Of a DNA stretch of 64,000 nucleotides, positions 51,562-64,000 are shown piece after piece. Origin of the DNA: Inia geoffrensis (lineage: Eukaryota > Chordata > Mammalia > Artiodactyla > Iniidae); assembly GCA_036417435.1 (NCBI GenBank), contig CM070910.1:81638784-81702783 (forward strand), written 5' to 3'. Positions within the stretch are counted from its first letter, which is position 1. The number at the start of each line of letters is the position of its first letter. The position numbers were made by a program, and so were the translations under genes. The notes below the pieces were generated by a model. That model did no database searches. It saw only the letters and a program-made list of their open reading frames with translations, and was not told the DNA's origin.

Positions 51562-53296
51562 GTTGAGTCGATTTGGTTGAGCGAGGAGTAGGTCTTGTCT
51601 AATATATATTTGGCTTATGGAATGGTATCTGTCCTAATGTCCATCTCTGGTTTTATGCAGCCTCCCCACTCTCCTTTAACCTTAAGCAAGCATAAATTTC
51701 TTTTGTAAATGTGAGACTCTGCTGTGTTTTGAAATGCAGTTCATGCGTAGTCGTGTTTCCATTCCCGGTATTAGTGATATCTTATGATGTTTCTTTTTCT
51801 GTGTGACTTATTTCACTTAGAATCATCGTAACTAAATCCACTCATTATGCTGCTACTGGTCTGTGGCCATTGATTTCATTGTTGAGTGATATTCCATTGT
51901 AGGGATGTACCACAACTTCTCTATCCATTTTTCTCTTTCTGGGCTATTGAAGTTGTACCATAGTCAAGGTTCCCGTACACAGAGCAGCCCCAAACTTTGG
52001 TGTGGCTCTGTCTTTTTCATTTAAATTTTCCGAATCTATAGCACCATAAGTGGAAGTGCCCTAGGCTCTCTAGCTTGGTTTTTTCTTTGTTCCAGGAAAC
52101 ACCATCCACTTCTCCAGAGTGGCTGTTGGCAATTTACATCCCGCCCATCAGCATGACAAGGCTGCCGGTTCTCCATGTCCTGTCCTGCCTCTCTGGATTT
52201 TACATTTTTTTCGGAGGGCCCTTTTGATCAGTGGGAAGTGAGACTTCCTTGTAGTGCGGATTTCTATTGCAGTCTTGCTTGGTTGGCCAAAAAGGGCGTA
52301 TGCGTTTTTTCCTGAATATATTCAGGAAAAAAGGCATACGCCCTTTTTGGCCAAGTGCATCACTGTCGAAATGCTGCCTCTTTTCCTACGATTTCAGAGC
52401 AATTTTTATCTAGCAACTGATATCTGTTTTCTGAAATTCTGTGTCGTGTTCAAATCCTCTTCACAGTCTTCCTTCAATAAATTTTTGGATGATAGGGGTC
52501 ATTTGGAACTCCGCAGGATTGTGAGTTACAGTGCCAAAACTCTCCTTTTGTCAACTCGCTTTTTTGTGAGCTGACCACAAACCCGAATAATTGCTTCAGG
52601 CCCTAATCTCGTTCTGGCATGGCACGCTGAGCCTTTGGTGAATTCTTCTTCCTGTAGGGAAATCATCGTTCAATGTGCCTGTCCAAACACATCGAGTTAG
52701 CCGCTCATTGGTTCTCCTTATTCCTGCTCATCTTCCACCGAAATTGCAAACTGTGCCAAACAAAAGGTCAAAGGCACTGACTCTCCAAGTGGGGAGAATA
52801 TTAATATCGCATCTGGAAAGGTGAACTCGAGTACCAGGGGGGGAAAATGGCGATGAATTTTAGAAATTTTGCCTGATCACTTCGTGGACCATATTCTGGG
52901 TTTTCCATGCATATTTTAGCTGAAGGATAAATCCCTTAAACGTGGAGATTTGGGACCCGTGGAATGGGAATCATGCACCATTACCTCAGAGGGTCTGCAT
53001 TCCCTCACCAATAGTATCAGCCCCAAGTGTCCAGCCTTATCTCTCCCCAGCTGTGGATGTAGAGGTGGTAAATCCAAGATTTCTCGCAAGACCCCAAGGA
53101 CTTATTTAAGAATTTCTCTCTATTTCACAGTCCTTGTGCTTTCTTTTTCAAATTTATTTTTATAAGGGTATTTAGCTTATTTACACTGCTGTGTGTATGC
53201 TGCTGTACACAAGTGATTTTCTTATGGAGACCTATAAATGTATGGGTTTTAAGTTTCTTCACAATCAAGTTTATTCCTAGGTTTTGAATACGGGTT
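51562..53296. repeat. Satellite monomer U30 (1,735 bp, equivalent of U17)
   Basis: Palindrome (52283-52354) with the U17 mismatch. One C is missing in CTCTCCCCAGCTG near 53047. Confidence 0.96.
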
Positions 53297-55031
53297 GTTG
53301 AGTCGATTTGGTTGAGCGAGGAGTAGGTCTTGTCTAATATATATTTGGCTTATGGAATGGTATCTGTCCTAATGTCCATCTCTGGTTTTATGCAGCCTCC
53401 CCACTCTCCTTTGACCTTAAGCAAGCATAAATTTCTTTTGTAAATGTGAGACTCTGCTGTGTTTTGAAATGCAGTTCATGCGTAGTCGTGTTTCCATTCC
53501 CGGTATTAGTGATATCTTATGATGTTTCTTTTTCTGTGTGACTTATTTCACTTAGAATCATCGTAACTAAATCCACTCATTATGCTGCTACTGGTCTGTG
53601 GCCATTGATTTCATTGTTGAGTGATATTCCATTGTAGGGATGTACCACAACTTCTATATCCATTTTTCTCTTTCTGGGCTATTGAAGTTGTACCATAGTC
53701 AAGGTTCCCGTACACAGAGCAGCCCCAAACTTTGGTGTGGCTCTGTCTTTTTCATTTAAATTTTCCGAATCTATAGCACCATAAGTGGAAGGGCGCTAGG
53801 CTCTCTAGCTTGGTTTTTTCTTTGTTCCAGGAAACACCATCCACTTCTCCAGAGTGGCTGTTGGCAATTTACATCCCGCCCATCAACATGACAAGGCTGC
53901 CGGTTCTCCATGGCCTGTCCTGCCTCTCTGGATTTTACATTTTTTTCGGAGGGCCCTTTTGATCAGTGGGAAGTGAGACTTCCTTGTAGTGCGGATTTCT
54001 ATTGCAGGCTTGCTTGGTTGGCCAAAAAGGGCGTATACGTTTTTTCCTGAATATATTCAGGAAAAAACGCATACGCCCTTTTTGGCCAAGTGCATCACTG
54101 TCGAAATGCTGCCTCTTTTCCTACGATTTCAGAGCAATTTTTATCTACGAACTGATATCTGTTTTCTGAAATTCTGTGTCGTGTTCAAGTCCTCTTCATA
54201 GTCTTCCTTCAATAAATTTTTGGATGATAGGGGTCATTTGGAACTCCGCAGGATTATGAGTTACAGTGCCAAAACTCTCCTTTTGTCAACTCGCTTTTTG
54301 TGAGCTGACCACAAACCCGAATAATTGCTTCAGGCTCTAAACTCGTTCCGGCATGGCACGCTGAGCCTTTGGTGAATTCTTCTTCCTGTAGGAAAATCAT
54401 CGTTCAATGTGCCCGTCTAAACACATCGAGTTAGCCGCTCATTGGTTCTCCTTATTCCTGCTCATCTTCCACAGTAATTGCAAACTGTGCCAAACAAGAG
54501 GTCAAAGGCACTGACTCTCCAAGTGGGGAGAATGTTAATATCGCATTTGGAAAGGCGAACTCGAGTACCAGGGGGGGAAAATGGCGATGAATTTTAGAAA
54601 TTTTGCCTGATCACTTCGTGGACCATATTCTGGGTTTTCCATGCATATTTTAGCTGAAGGATAAATCCCTTAAACGTGGAGATTTGGGACCCGCGGAATG
54701 GGAATCATGCACCATTACCTCAGAGGGTCTGCATTCCCTCACCAATAGAATCAGCCCCAAGTGTCCAGCATTATCTCTCCCCCAGCTGTGGATGTAGAGG
54801 TGGTAAATCCAAGATTTCTCGCAAGACCTCAAGGACTTATTTAAGAATTTCTCTCTATTTCACAGTCCTTGTGCTTTCTTTTTCAAATTTATTTTTATAA
54901 GGGGATTTAGATTATTTACACTGCTGTGTGTATGCTGCTGTACACAAGTGATTTTCTTATGGAGTCCTATAAATGTATGGGTTTTAAGTTTCTTCACAGT
55001 CAGGTTTATTCCTAGGTTTTGAATACGGGGT
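53297..55031. repeat. Satellite monomer U31 (1,735 bp)
   Basis: First unit of the U31-U35 subgroup (TCTTCATAGTCTTCC). Palindrome (54018-54089) with one mismatch (GTATACG). Its right end carries the AATAGAATCAG and GGAGTCCTATAAATG variants. Confidence 0.96.
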
Positions 55032-56766
55032 GTTGAGTCGATTTGGTTGAGCAAGGAGTAGGTCTTGTCTAATATATATTTGGCTTATGGAATGGTATCT
55101 GTCCTAATGTCCATCTCTGGTTTTATGCAGTCTCCCCACTCTCCTTTGACCTTAAGCAAGCATAAATTTCTTTTGTAAATGTGAGACTCTGCTGTGTTTT
55201 GAAATGCAGTTCATGCGTAGTCGTGTTTCCATTCCCGGTATTAGTGATATCTTATGATGTTTCTTTTTCTGTGTGACTTATTTCACTTAGAATCATCGTA
55301 ACTAAATCCACTCATTATGCTGCTACTGGTCTGTGGCCATTGATTTCATTGTTGAGTGATATTCCATTGTAGGGATGTACCACAACTTCTATATCCATTT
55401 TTCTCTTTCTGGGCTATTGAAGTTGTACCATAGTCAAGGTTCCCGTACACAGAGCAGCCCCAAACTTTGGTGTGGCTCTGTCTTTTTCATTTAAATTTTC
55501 CGAATCTATAGCACCATAAGTGGAAGTGCCCTAGGCTCTCTAGCTTGGTTTTTTCTTTGTTCCAGGAAACACCATCCACTTCTCCAGAGTGGCTGTTGGC
55601 AATTTACATCCCGCCCATCAGCATGACAAGGCTGCCGGTTCTCCATGGCCTGTCCTGCCTCTCTGGATTTTACATTTTTTTCGGAGGGCCCTTTTGATCA
55701 GTGGGAAGTGAGACTTCCTTGTAGTGCGGATTTCTATTGCAGGCTTGCTTGGTTGGCCAAAAAGGGCGTATGCGTTTTTTCCTGAATATATTCAGGAGAA
55801 AACGCATACGCCCTTTTTGGCCAAGTGCATCACTGTCGAAATGCTGCCTCTTTTCCTACGATTTCAGAGCAATTTTTATCTACGAACTGATATCTGTTTT
55901 CTGAAATTCTGTGTCGTGTTCAAGTCCTCTTCATAGTCTTCCTTCAATAAATTTTTGGATGATAGGGGTCATTTGGAACTCCGCAGGATTATGAGTTACA
56001 GTGCCAAAACTCTCCTTTTGTCAACTCGCTTTTTGTGAGCTGACCACAAACCCGAATAATTGCTTCAGGCCCTAAACTCGTTCCGGCATGGCACGCTGAG
56101 CCTTTGGTGAATTCTTCTTCCTGTAGGGAAATCATCGTTCAATGTGCCCGTCTAAACACATCGAGTTAGCCGCTCATTGGTTCTCCTTATTCCTGCTCAT
56201 CTTCCACAGAAATTGCAAACTGTGCCAAACAAAAGGTCAAAGGCACTGACTCTCCAAGTGGGGAGAATATTAATATCGCATCTGGAAAGGTGAACTCGAG
56301 TACCAGGGGGGGAAAATGGCGATGAATTTTAGAAATTTTGCCTGATCACTTCGTGGACCATATTCTGGGTTTTCCATGCATATTTTAGCTGAAGGATAAA
56401 TCCCTTAAACGTGGAGATTTGGGACCCGTGGAATGGGAATCATGCACCATTACCTCAGAGGGTCTGCATTCCCTCACCAATAGTATCAGCCCCAAGTGTC
56501 CAGCCTTATCTCTCCCCCAGCTGTGGATGTAGAGGTGGTAAATCCAAGATTTCTCGCAAGACCCCAAGGACTTATTTAAGAATTTCTCTCTATTTCACAG
56601 TCCTTGTGCTTTCTTTTTCAAATTTATTTTTATAAGGGTATTTAGCTTATTTACACTGCTGTGTGTATGCTGCTGTACACAAGTGATTTTCTTATGGAGA
56701 CCTATAAATGTATGGGTTTTAAGTTTCTTCACAATCAAGTTTATTCCTAGGTTTTGAATACGGGGT
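55032..56766. repeat. Satellite monomer U32 (1,735 bp)
   Basis: Palindrome (55753-55824) with one mismatch (CAGGAGAAAAC). Its right end carries the CACAATCAAGTTTATT variant. Confidence 0.96.
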
Positions 56767-58501
56767 GTTGAGTCGATTTGGTTGAGCGAGGAGTAGGTCT
56801 TGTCTAATATATATTTGGCTTATGGAATGGTATCTGTCCTAATGTCCATCTCTGGTTTTATGCAGCCTCCCCACTCTCCTTTGACCTTAAGCAAGCATAA
56901 ATTTCTTTTGTAAATGTGAGACTCTGCTCTGTTTTGAAATGCAGTTCATGCGTAGTCGTGTTTCCATTCCCGGTATTAGTGATATCTTATGATGTTTCTT
57001 TTTCTGTGTGACTTATTTCACTTAGAATCATCGTAACTAAATCCACTCATTATGCTGCTACTGGTCTGTGGCCATTGATTTCATTGTTGAGTGATATTCC
57101 ATTGTAGGGATGTACCACAACTTCTATATCCATTTTTCTCTTTCTGGGCTATTGAAGTTATACCATAGTCAAGGTTCCCGTACAGAGAGCAGCCCCAAAC
57201 TTTGGTGTGTCTCTGTCTTTTTCATTTAAATTTTCCGAATCTATAGCACCATAAGTGGAAGGGCGCTAGGCTCTCTAGCTTGGTTTTTTCTTTGTTCCAG
57301 GAAACACCATCCACTTCTCCAGAGTGGCTGTTGGCAATTTACATCCCGCCCATCAGCATGACAAGGCTGCCGGTTCTCCATGGCCTGTCCTGCCTCTCTG
57401 GATTTTACATTTTTTTCGGAGGGCCCTTTTGATCAGTGGGAAGTGAGACTTCCTTGTAGTGCGGATTTCTATTGCAGGCTTGCTTGGTTGGCCAAAAAGG
57501 GCGTATGCGTTTTTTCCTGAATATATTCAGGAAAAAACGCATACGCCCTTTTTGGCCAAGTGCATCACTGTCGAAATGCTGCGTCTTTTCCTACGATTTC
57601 AGAGCAATTTTTATCTACGAACTGATATCTGTTTTCTGAAATTCTGTGTCGTGTTCAAGTCCTCTTCATAGTCTTCCTTCAATAAATTTTTGGATGATAG
57701 GGGTCATTTGGAACTCCGCAGGATTATGAGTTACAGTGCCAAAACTCTCCTTTTGTCAACTCGCTTTTTGTGAGCTGACCACAAACCCGAATAATTGCTT
57801 CAGGCCCTAAACTCGTTCCGGCATGGCACGCTGAGCCTTTGGTGAATTCTTCTTCCTGTAGGGAAATCATCGTTCAATGTGCCCGTCTAAACACATCGAG
57901 TTAGCCGCTCATTGGTTCTCCTTATTCCTGCTCATCTTCCACAGAAATTGCAAACTGTGCCAAACAAAAGGTCAAAGGCAGTGACTCTCCTAGTGGGGAG
58001 AATATTAATATCGCATCTGGAAAGGTGAACTCGAGTACCAGGGGGGGAAAATGGCGATGAATTTTAGAAATTTTGCCTGATCACTTCGTGGACCATATTC
58101 TGGGTTTTCCATGCATATTTTAGCTGAAGGATAAATCCCTTAAACGTGGAGATTTGGGACCCGTGGAATGGGAATCATGCACCATTACCTCAGAGGGTCT
58201 GCATTCCCTCACCAATAGTATCAGCCCCAAGTGTCCAGCCTTATCTCTCCCCCAGCTGTGGATGTAGAGGTGGTAAATCCAAGATTTCTCGCAAGACCCC
58301 AAGGACTTATTTAAGAATTTCTCTCTATTTCACAGTCCTTGTGCTTTCTTTTTCAAATTTATTTTTATAAGGGTATTTAGCTTATTTACACTGCTGTGTG
58401 TATGCTGCTGTACACAAGTGATTTTCTTATGGAGACCTATAAATGTATGGGTTTTAAGTTTCTTCACAATCAAGTTTATTCCTAGGTTTTGAATACGGGG
58501 T
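56767..58501. repeat. Satellite monomer U33 (1,735 bp)
   Basis: Perfect palindrome (57488-57559). CACAATCAAG variant at the right end; private CTGCGTCTTTTCC near 57580. Confidence 0.96.
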
Positions 58502-60236
58502 GTTGAGTCGATTTGGTTGAGCGAGGAGTAGGTCTTGTCTAATATATATTTGGCTTATGGAATGGTATCTGTCCTAATGTCCATCTCTGGTTTTATGCAG
58601 CCTCCCCACTCTCCTTTGACCTTAAGCAAGCATAAATTTCTTTTGTAAATGTGAGACTCTGCTGTGTTTTGAAATGCAGTTCATGCGTAGTCGTGTTTCC
58701 ATTCCCGGTATTAGTGATATCTTATGATGTTTCTTTTTCTGTGTGACTTATTTCACTTAGAATCATCGTAACTAAATCCACTCATTATGCTGCTACTGGT
58801 CTGTGGCCATTGATTTCATTGTTGAGTGATATTCCATTGTAGGGATGTACCACAACTTCTATATCCATTTTTCTCTTTCTGGGCTATTGAAGTTGTACCA
58901 TAGTCAAGGTTCCCGTACACAGAGCAGCCCCAAACTTTGGTGTGGCTCTGTCTTTTTCATTTAAATTTTCCGAATCTATAGCACCATAAGTGGAAGGGCG
59001 CTAGGCTCTCTAGCTTGGTTTTTTCTTTGTTCCAGGAAACACCATCCACTTCTCCAGAGTGGCTGTTGGCAATTTACATCCCGCCCATCAGCATGACAAG
59101 GCTGCCGGTTCTCCATGGCCTGTCCTGCCTCTCTGGATTTTACATTTTTTTCGGAGGGCCCTTTTGATCAGTGGGAAGTGAGACTTCCTTGTAGTGCGGA
59201 TTTCTATTGCAGGCTTGCTTGGTTGGCCAAAAAGGGCGTATGCGTTTTTTCCTGAATATATTCAGGAAAAAACGCATACGCCCTCTTTGGCCAAGTGCAT
59301 CACTGTCGAAATGCTGCCTCTTTTCCTACGATTTCAGAGCAATTTTTATCTACGAACTGATATCTGTTTTCTGAAATTCTGTGTCGTGTTCAAGTCCTCT
59401 TCATAGTCTTCCTTCAATAAATTTTTGGATGATAGGGGTCATTTGGAACTCCGCAGGATTATGAGTTACAGTGCCAAAACTCTCCTTTTGTCAACTCGCT
59501 TTTTGTGAGCTGACCACAAACCCGAATAATTGCTTCAGGCCCTAAACTCGTTCCGGCATGGCACGCTGAGCCTTTGGTGAATTCTTCTTCCTGTAGGGAA
59601 ATCATCGTTCAATGTGCCCGTCTAAACACATCGAGTTAGCCGCTCATTGGTTCTCCTTATTCCTGCTCATCTTCCACAGAAATTGCAAACTGTGCCAAAC
59701 AAGAGGTCAAAGGCACTGACTCTCCAAGTGGGGAGAATGTTAATATCGCATCTGGAAAGGCGAACTCGAGTACCAGGGGGGGAAAATGGCGATGAATTTT
59801 AGAAATTTTGCCTGATCACTTCGTGGACCATATTCTGGGTTTTCCATGCATATTTTAGCTGAAGGATAAATCCCTTAAACGTGGAGATTTGGGACCCGCG
59901 GAATGGGAATCATGCACCATTACCTCAGAGGGTCTGCATTCCCTCACCAATAGAATCAGCCCCAAGTGTCCAGCATTATCTCTCCCCCAGCTGTGGATGT
60001 AGAGGTGGTAAATCCAAGATTTCTCGCAAGACCTCAAGGACTTATTTAAGAATTTCTCTCTATTTCACAGTCCTTGTGCTTTCTTTTTCAAATTTATTTT
60101 TATAAGGGGATTTAGATTATTTACACTGCTGTGTGTATGCTGCTGTACACAAGTGATTTTCTTATGGAGTCCTATAAATGTATGGGTTTTAAGTTTCTTC
60201 ACAGTCAGGTTTATTCCTAGGTTTTGAATACGGGGT
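58502..60236. repeat. Satellite monomer U34 (1,735 bp)
   Basis: Palindrome (59223-59294) with the CCCTCTTTGG mismatch shared with U18, making it the closest relative of U18 before the junction. Right end with the AATAGAATCAG and GGAGTCCTATAAATG variants. Confidence 0.96.
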
Positions 60237-61971
60237 GTTGAGTCGATTTGGTTGAGCGAGGAGTAGGTCTTGTCTAATATATATTTGGCTTATGGAATGG
60301 TATCTGTCCTAATGTCCATCTCTGGTTTTATGCAGCCTCCCCACTCTCCTTTGACCTTAAGCAAGCATAAATTTCTTTTGTAAATGTGAGACTCTGCTGT
60401 GTTTTGAAATGCAGTTCATGCGTAGTCGTGTTTCCATTCCCGGTATTAGTGATATCTTATGATGTTTCTTTTTCTGTGTGACTTATTTCACTTAGAATCA
60501 TCGTAACTAAATCCACTCATTATGCTGCTACTGGTCTGTGGCCATTGATTTCATTGTTGAGTGATATTCCATTGTAGGGATGTACCACAACTTCTATATC
60601 CATTTTTCTCTTTCTGGGCTATTGAAGTTGTACCATAGTCAAGGTTCCCGTACACAGAGCAGCCCCAAACTTTGGTGTGGCTCTGTCTTTTTCATTTAAA
60701 TTTTCCGAATCTATAGCACCATAAGTGGAAGGGCGCTAGGCTCTCTAGCTTGGTTTTTTCTTTGTTCCAGGAAACACCATCCACTTCTCCAGAGTGGCTG
60801 TTGGCAATTTACATCCCGCCCATCAGCATGACAAGGCTGCCGGTTCTCCATGGCCTGTCCTGCCTCTCTGGATTTTACATTTTTTTCGGAGGGCCCTTTT
60901 GATCAGTGGGAAGTGAGACTTCCTTGTAGTGCGGATTTCTATTGCAGGCTTGCTTGGTTGGCCAAAAAGGGCGTATGCGTTTTTTCCTGAATATATTCAG
61001 GAAAAAACGCATACGCCCTTTTTGGCCAAGTGCATCACTGTCGACATGCTGCCTCTTTTCCTACGATTTCAGAGCAATTTTTATCTACGAACTGATATCT
61101 GTTTTCTGAAATTCTGTGTCGTGTTCAAGTCCTCTTCATAGTCTTCCTTCAATAAATTTTTGGATGATAGGGGTCATTTGGAACTCCGCAGGATTATGAG
61201 TTACAGTGCCAAAACTCTCCTTTTGTCAACTCGCTTTTTGTGAGCTGACCACAAACCCGAATAATTGCTTCAGGCCCTAAACTCGTTCCGGCATGGCACG
61301 CTGAGCCTTTGGTGAATTCTTCTTCCTGTAGGGAAATCATCGTTCAATGTGCCCGTCTAAACACATCGAGTTAGCCGCTCATTGGTTCTCCTTATTCCTG
61401 CTCATCTTCCACAGAAATTGCAAACTGTGCCAAACAAGAGGTCAAAGGCACTGACTCTCCAACTGGGGAGAATGTTAATATCGCATCTGGAAAGGCGAAC
61501 TCGAGTACCAGGGGGGGAAAATGGCGATGAATTTTAGAAATTTTGCCTGATCACTTCGTGGACCATATTCTGGGTTTTCCATGCATATTTTAGCTGAAGG
61601 ATAAATCCCTTAAACGTGGAGATTTGGGACCCGCGGAATGGGAATCATGCACCATTACCTCAGAGGGTCTGCATTCCCTCACCAATAGAATCAGCCCCAA
61701 GTGTCCAGCATTATCTCTACCCCAGCTGTGGATGTAGAGGTGGTAAATCCAAGATTTCTCGCAAGACCTCAAGGACTTATTTAAGAATTTCTCTCTATTT
61801 CACAGTCCTTGTGCTTTCTTTTTCAAATTTATTTTTATAAGGGGATTTAGATTATTTACACTGCTGTGTGTATGCTGCTGTACACAAGTGATTTTCTTAT
61901 GGAGTCCTATAAATGTATGGGTTTTAAGTTTCTTCACAGTCAGGTTTATTCCTAGGTTTTGAATACGGGGT
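60237..61971. repeat. Satellite monomer U35 (1,735 bp)
   Basis: Perfect palindrome (60958-61029). The right end again has the AATAGAATCAG and GGAGTCCTATAAATG variants. Confidence 0.96.
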
Positions 61972-63707
61972 GTTGAGTCGATTTGGTTGAGCAAGGAGTA
62001 GGTCTTGTCTAATATATATTTGGCTTATGGAATGGTATCTGTCCTAATGTCCATCTCTGGTTTTATGCAGCCTCCCCACTCTCCTTTGACCTTAAGCAAG
62101 CATAAATTTCTTTTGTAAATGTGAGACTCTGCTGTGTTTTGAAATGCAGTTCATGCGTAGTCGTGTTTCCATTCCCGGTATTAGTGATATCTTATGATGT
62201 TTCTTTTTCTGTGTGACTTATTTCACTTAGAATCATCGTAACTAAATCCACTCATTATGCTGCTACTGGTCTGTGGCCATTGATTTCATTGTTGAGTGAT
62301 ATTCCATTGTAGGGATGTACCACAACTTCTATATCCATTTTTCTCTTTCTGGGCTATTGAAGTTGTACCATAGTCAAGGTTCCCGTACACAGAGCAGCCC
62401 CAAACTTTGGTGTGGCTCTGTCTTTTTCATTTAAATTTTCCGAATCTATAGCACCATATGTGGAAGTGCCCTAGGCTCTCTAGCTTGGTTTTTTCTTTGT
62501 TCCAGGAAACACCATCCACTTCTCCAGAGTGGCTGTTGGCAATTTACATCCCGCCCATCAGCATGACAAGGCTGCCGGTTCTCCATGGCCTGTCCTGCCT
62601 CTCTGGATTTTACATTTTTTTCGGAGGGCCCTTTTGATCAGTGGGAAGTGAGACTTCCTTGTAGTGCGGATTTCCATTGCAAGCTTGCTTGGTTGGCCAA
62701 AAAGGGCGTATGCGTTTTTTCCTGAATATATTCAGGAAAAAACGCATACGCCCTTTTTGGCCAAGTGCATCACTGTCGAAATGCTGCCTCTTTTCCTACG
62801 ATTTCAGAGCAATTCATATCTACCACCTGATTTCTGTTTTCTGCAATTTTGTGTCGGGTTCAAGTCCTCTTCACAGTCTTCCTTCAATAAATTTTTGGAT
62901 GATAGGGGTCATTTGGAACTCCGCAGGATTGTGAGTTACAGTGCCAAAACTCTCCTTTTGTCAACTCGCTTTTTTGTGAGCTGACCACAAACCCGAATAA
63001 TTGCTTCAGGCCCTAAACTCGTTCTGGCATGGCACGCTGAGCCTTTGGTGAATTCTTCTTCCTGTAGGGAAATCATCGTTCAATGTGCCCGTCCAAACAC
63101 ATCGAGTTAGCCGCTCATTGGTTCTCCTTATTCCTGCTCATCTTACACAGAAATTGCAAACTGTGCCAAACAAAAGGTCAAAGGCACTGACTCTCCAAGT
63201 GGGGAGAATATTAATATCGCATCTGGAAAAGTGAACTCGAGTACCAGGGGGGGAAAATGGCGATGAATTTTTGAAATTTTGCCTGATCACTTCGTGGACC
63301 ATATTCTGGGTTTTCCATGCATATTTTAGCTGAAGGATAAATCCCTTAAACGTGGAGATTTGGGACCCGTGGAATGGGAATCATGCACCATTACCTCAGA
63401 GGGTCTGCATTCCCTCACCAATAGTATCAGCCCCAAGTGTCCAGCCTTATCTCTCCCCCAGCTGTGGATGTAGAGGTGGTAAATCCAAGATTTCTCGCAA
63501 GACCTCAAGGACTTATTTAAGAATTTCTCTCTATTTCACAGTCCTTGTGCTTTCTTTTTCAAATTTATTTTTATAAGGGTATTTAGCTTATTTACACTGC
63601 TGTGTGTATGCTGCTGTACACAAGTGATTTTCTTATGGAGACCTATAAATGTATGGGTTTTAAGTTTCTTCACAATCAAGTTTATTCCTAGGTTTTGAAT
63701 ACGGGGT
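61972..63707. repeat. Satellite monomer U36 (1,736 bp)
   Basis: Perfect palindrome (62693-62764). It shares with U14 the rare ATTCATATCTACCACCTGAT stretch and the following TTTCTG, 22 units away. It lacks the TCTTCATAG variant of U31-U35. Confidence 0.96.
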
Positions 63708-64000
63708 GTTGAGTCGATTTGGTTGAGCGAGGAGTAGGTCTTGTCTAATATATATTTGGCTTATGGAATGGTATCTGTCCTAATGTCCATCTCTGGTTTT
63801 ATGCAGCCTCCCCACTCTCCTTTGACCTTAAGCAAGCATAAATTTCTTTTGTAAATGTGAGACTCTGCTGTGTTTTGAAATGCAGTTCATGCGTAGTCGT
63901 GTTTCCATTCCCGGTATTAGTGATATCTTATGATGTTTCTTTTTCTGTGTGACTTATTTCACTTAGAATCATCGTAACTAAATCCACTCATTATGCTGCT
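63708..64000. repeat. Satellite monomer U37 (partial, cut by window end)
   Basis: First 293 bp of a further unit of interior type, ending in the TCATTATGCTGCT stretch. The array continues beyond the window. Confidence 0.95.

Larger units (their letters stand above)
49329..54750 (+). repeat. Copy B, continuation after loss of three monomers
   Basis: From about 49329 the sequence matches copy A at a shift of 22,555 (22,554 after one C is missing near 53047), not 27,762. The difference, 5,207 bp, is three monomers: U29 and U30 correspond to U16 and U17, and the equivalents of U13-U15 are absent. The match to U18 beyond ~53300 is looser. Confidence 0.8.
1955..64000. repeat. Tandem satellite array, ~1.735-kb monomer, 36 units plus a partial
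   Basis: Head-to-tail copies of one monomer run without interruption to the window end. The GTTGAG phase marker recurs at 4716, 6448, 8182, 9918, 11653 and so on to 63708, and the centre of an internal palindrome recurs with the same spacing, giving lengths of 1,732-1,737 bp. Interior monomers are highly similar; the two at the left edge are strongly diverged. All lie in one orientation. A GAATTC is present in most monomers just after GCCTTTGGT, so a ~1.73-kb restriction ladder is expected. Length and host-like flank suggest the common cetacean satellite, but that name is from memory. I looked for a CENP-B box and did not find one. Confidence 0.98.

Noticed and set aside
1955..64000. CRISPR-like array, because a palindromic repeat recurs at regular spacing
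   Set aside because: Spacing is ~1.7 kb, the intervening DNA is itself the repeat, and the flank is mammalian.
1955..64000. CENP-B box (TTCG....A..CGGG)
   Set aside because: I checked the CG-containing stretches on both strands, for example the TTCGTGG, CCCGAATAATT and TTCGGAGGG sites, and none fits the core pattern.
4716..64000. A previously undescribed multi-gene system
   Set aside because: No gene-sized open frame exists in the array; all structure seen is explained by satellite monomers, their transposon ancestry and recombination.

Overview
KIND OF SEQUENCE. This is a mammalian heterochromatin-type window with no convincing gene. About 97% of it (1955-64000) is one head-to-tail satellite array with a period of 1,732-1,737 bp; the remaining ~1.95 kb is flanking chromosomal DNA ending in a LINE-1 (L1) 3'-end fragment. 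The flanking L1 resembles the cetartiodactyl L1 3' end as I remember it. A ~1.74-kb tandem repeat fits what I remember of the common cetacean satellite (about 1.58 kb in delphinoids, about 1.75 kb in other whales). A non-delphinoid cetacean is therefore my best guess; it rests on memory and was not checked against a database. LAYOUT. 1-1076: single-copy-looking DNA with no recognisable gene. 1077-1200: poly-T and unclassified AT-rich DNA. About 1201-1954: L1 3' end in reverse orientation. 1955-4715: two divergent edge monomers (U1, U2) with a ~720-bp deletion between them. 4716-32477: sixteen monomers (U3-U18). 32478-64000: U19-U36 complete and U37 cut by the window end. Monomers are numbered here with an arbitrary phase, the GTTGAG motif that also marks the array edge. 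MONOMER ANATOMY. Each monomer seems to be a fossil composite. Roughly 1.0-1.1 kb resembles the reverse strand of an L1 3' end (3' UTR plus the C-terminal part of ORF2). A 72-bp inverted repeat with TTGGCC...GGCCAA ends, resembling a mariner-type MITE, sits inside that part. A ~640-bp CpG-containing block has an origin I do not recognise. The flanking L1 lets the L1 resemblance be checked inside the window. HIGHER-ORDER STRUCTURE. The block ~4450-32211 (27,762 bp, exactly 16 monomers) is repeated directly from ~32212 with only scattered single-base differences up to ~49290. There copy B switches register in a ~40-bp interval and lacks three monomers relative to copy A. Smaller higher-order relations (6-monomer, 3-monomer and 1-monomer steps) overlay this. 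The pattern is what unequal crossover and gene conversion would leave. The duplication places edge-like divergent monomers (U19, U20) in the array interior. I found no protein-coding gene, RNA gene, CRISPR array or bacterial-type system. The short open frames recurring in every monomer are by-products of satellite homogenisation, except one reverse-strand frame that looks like an L1 ORF2 relic.
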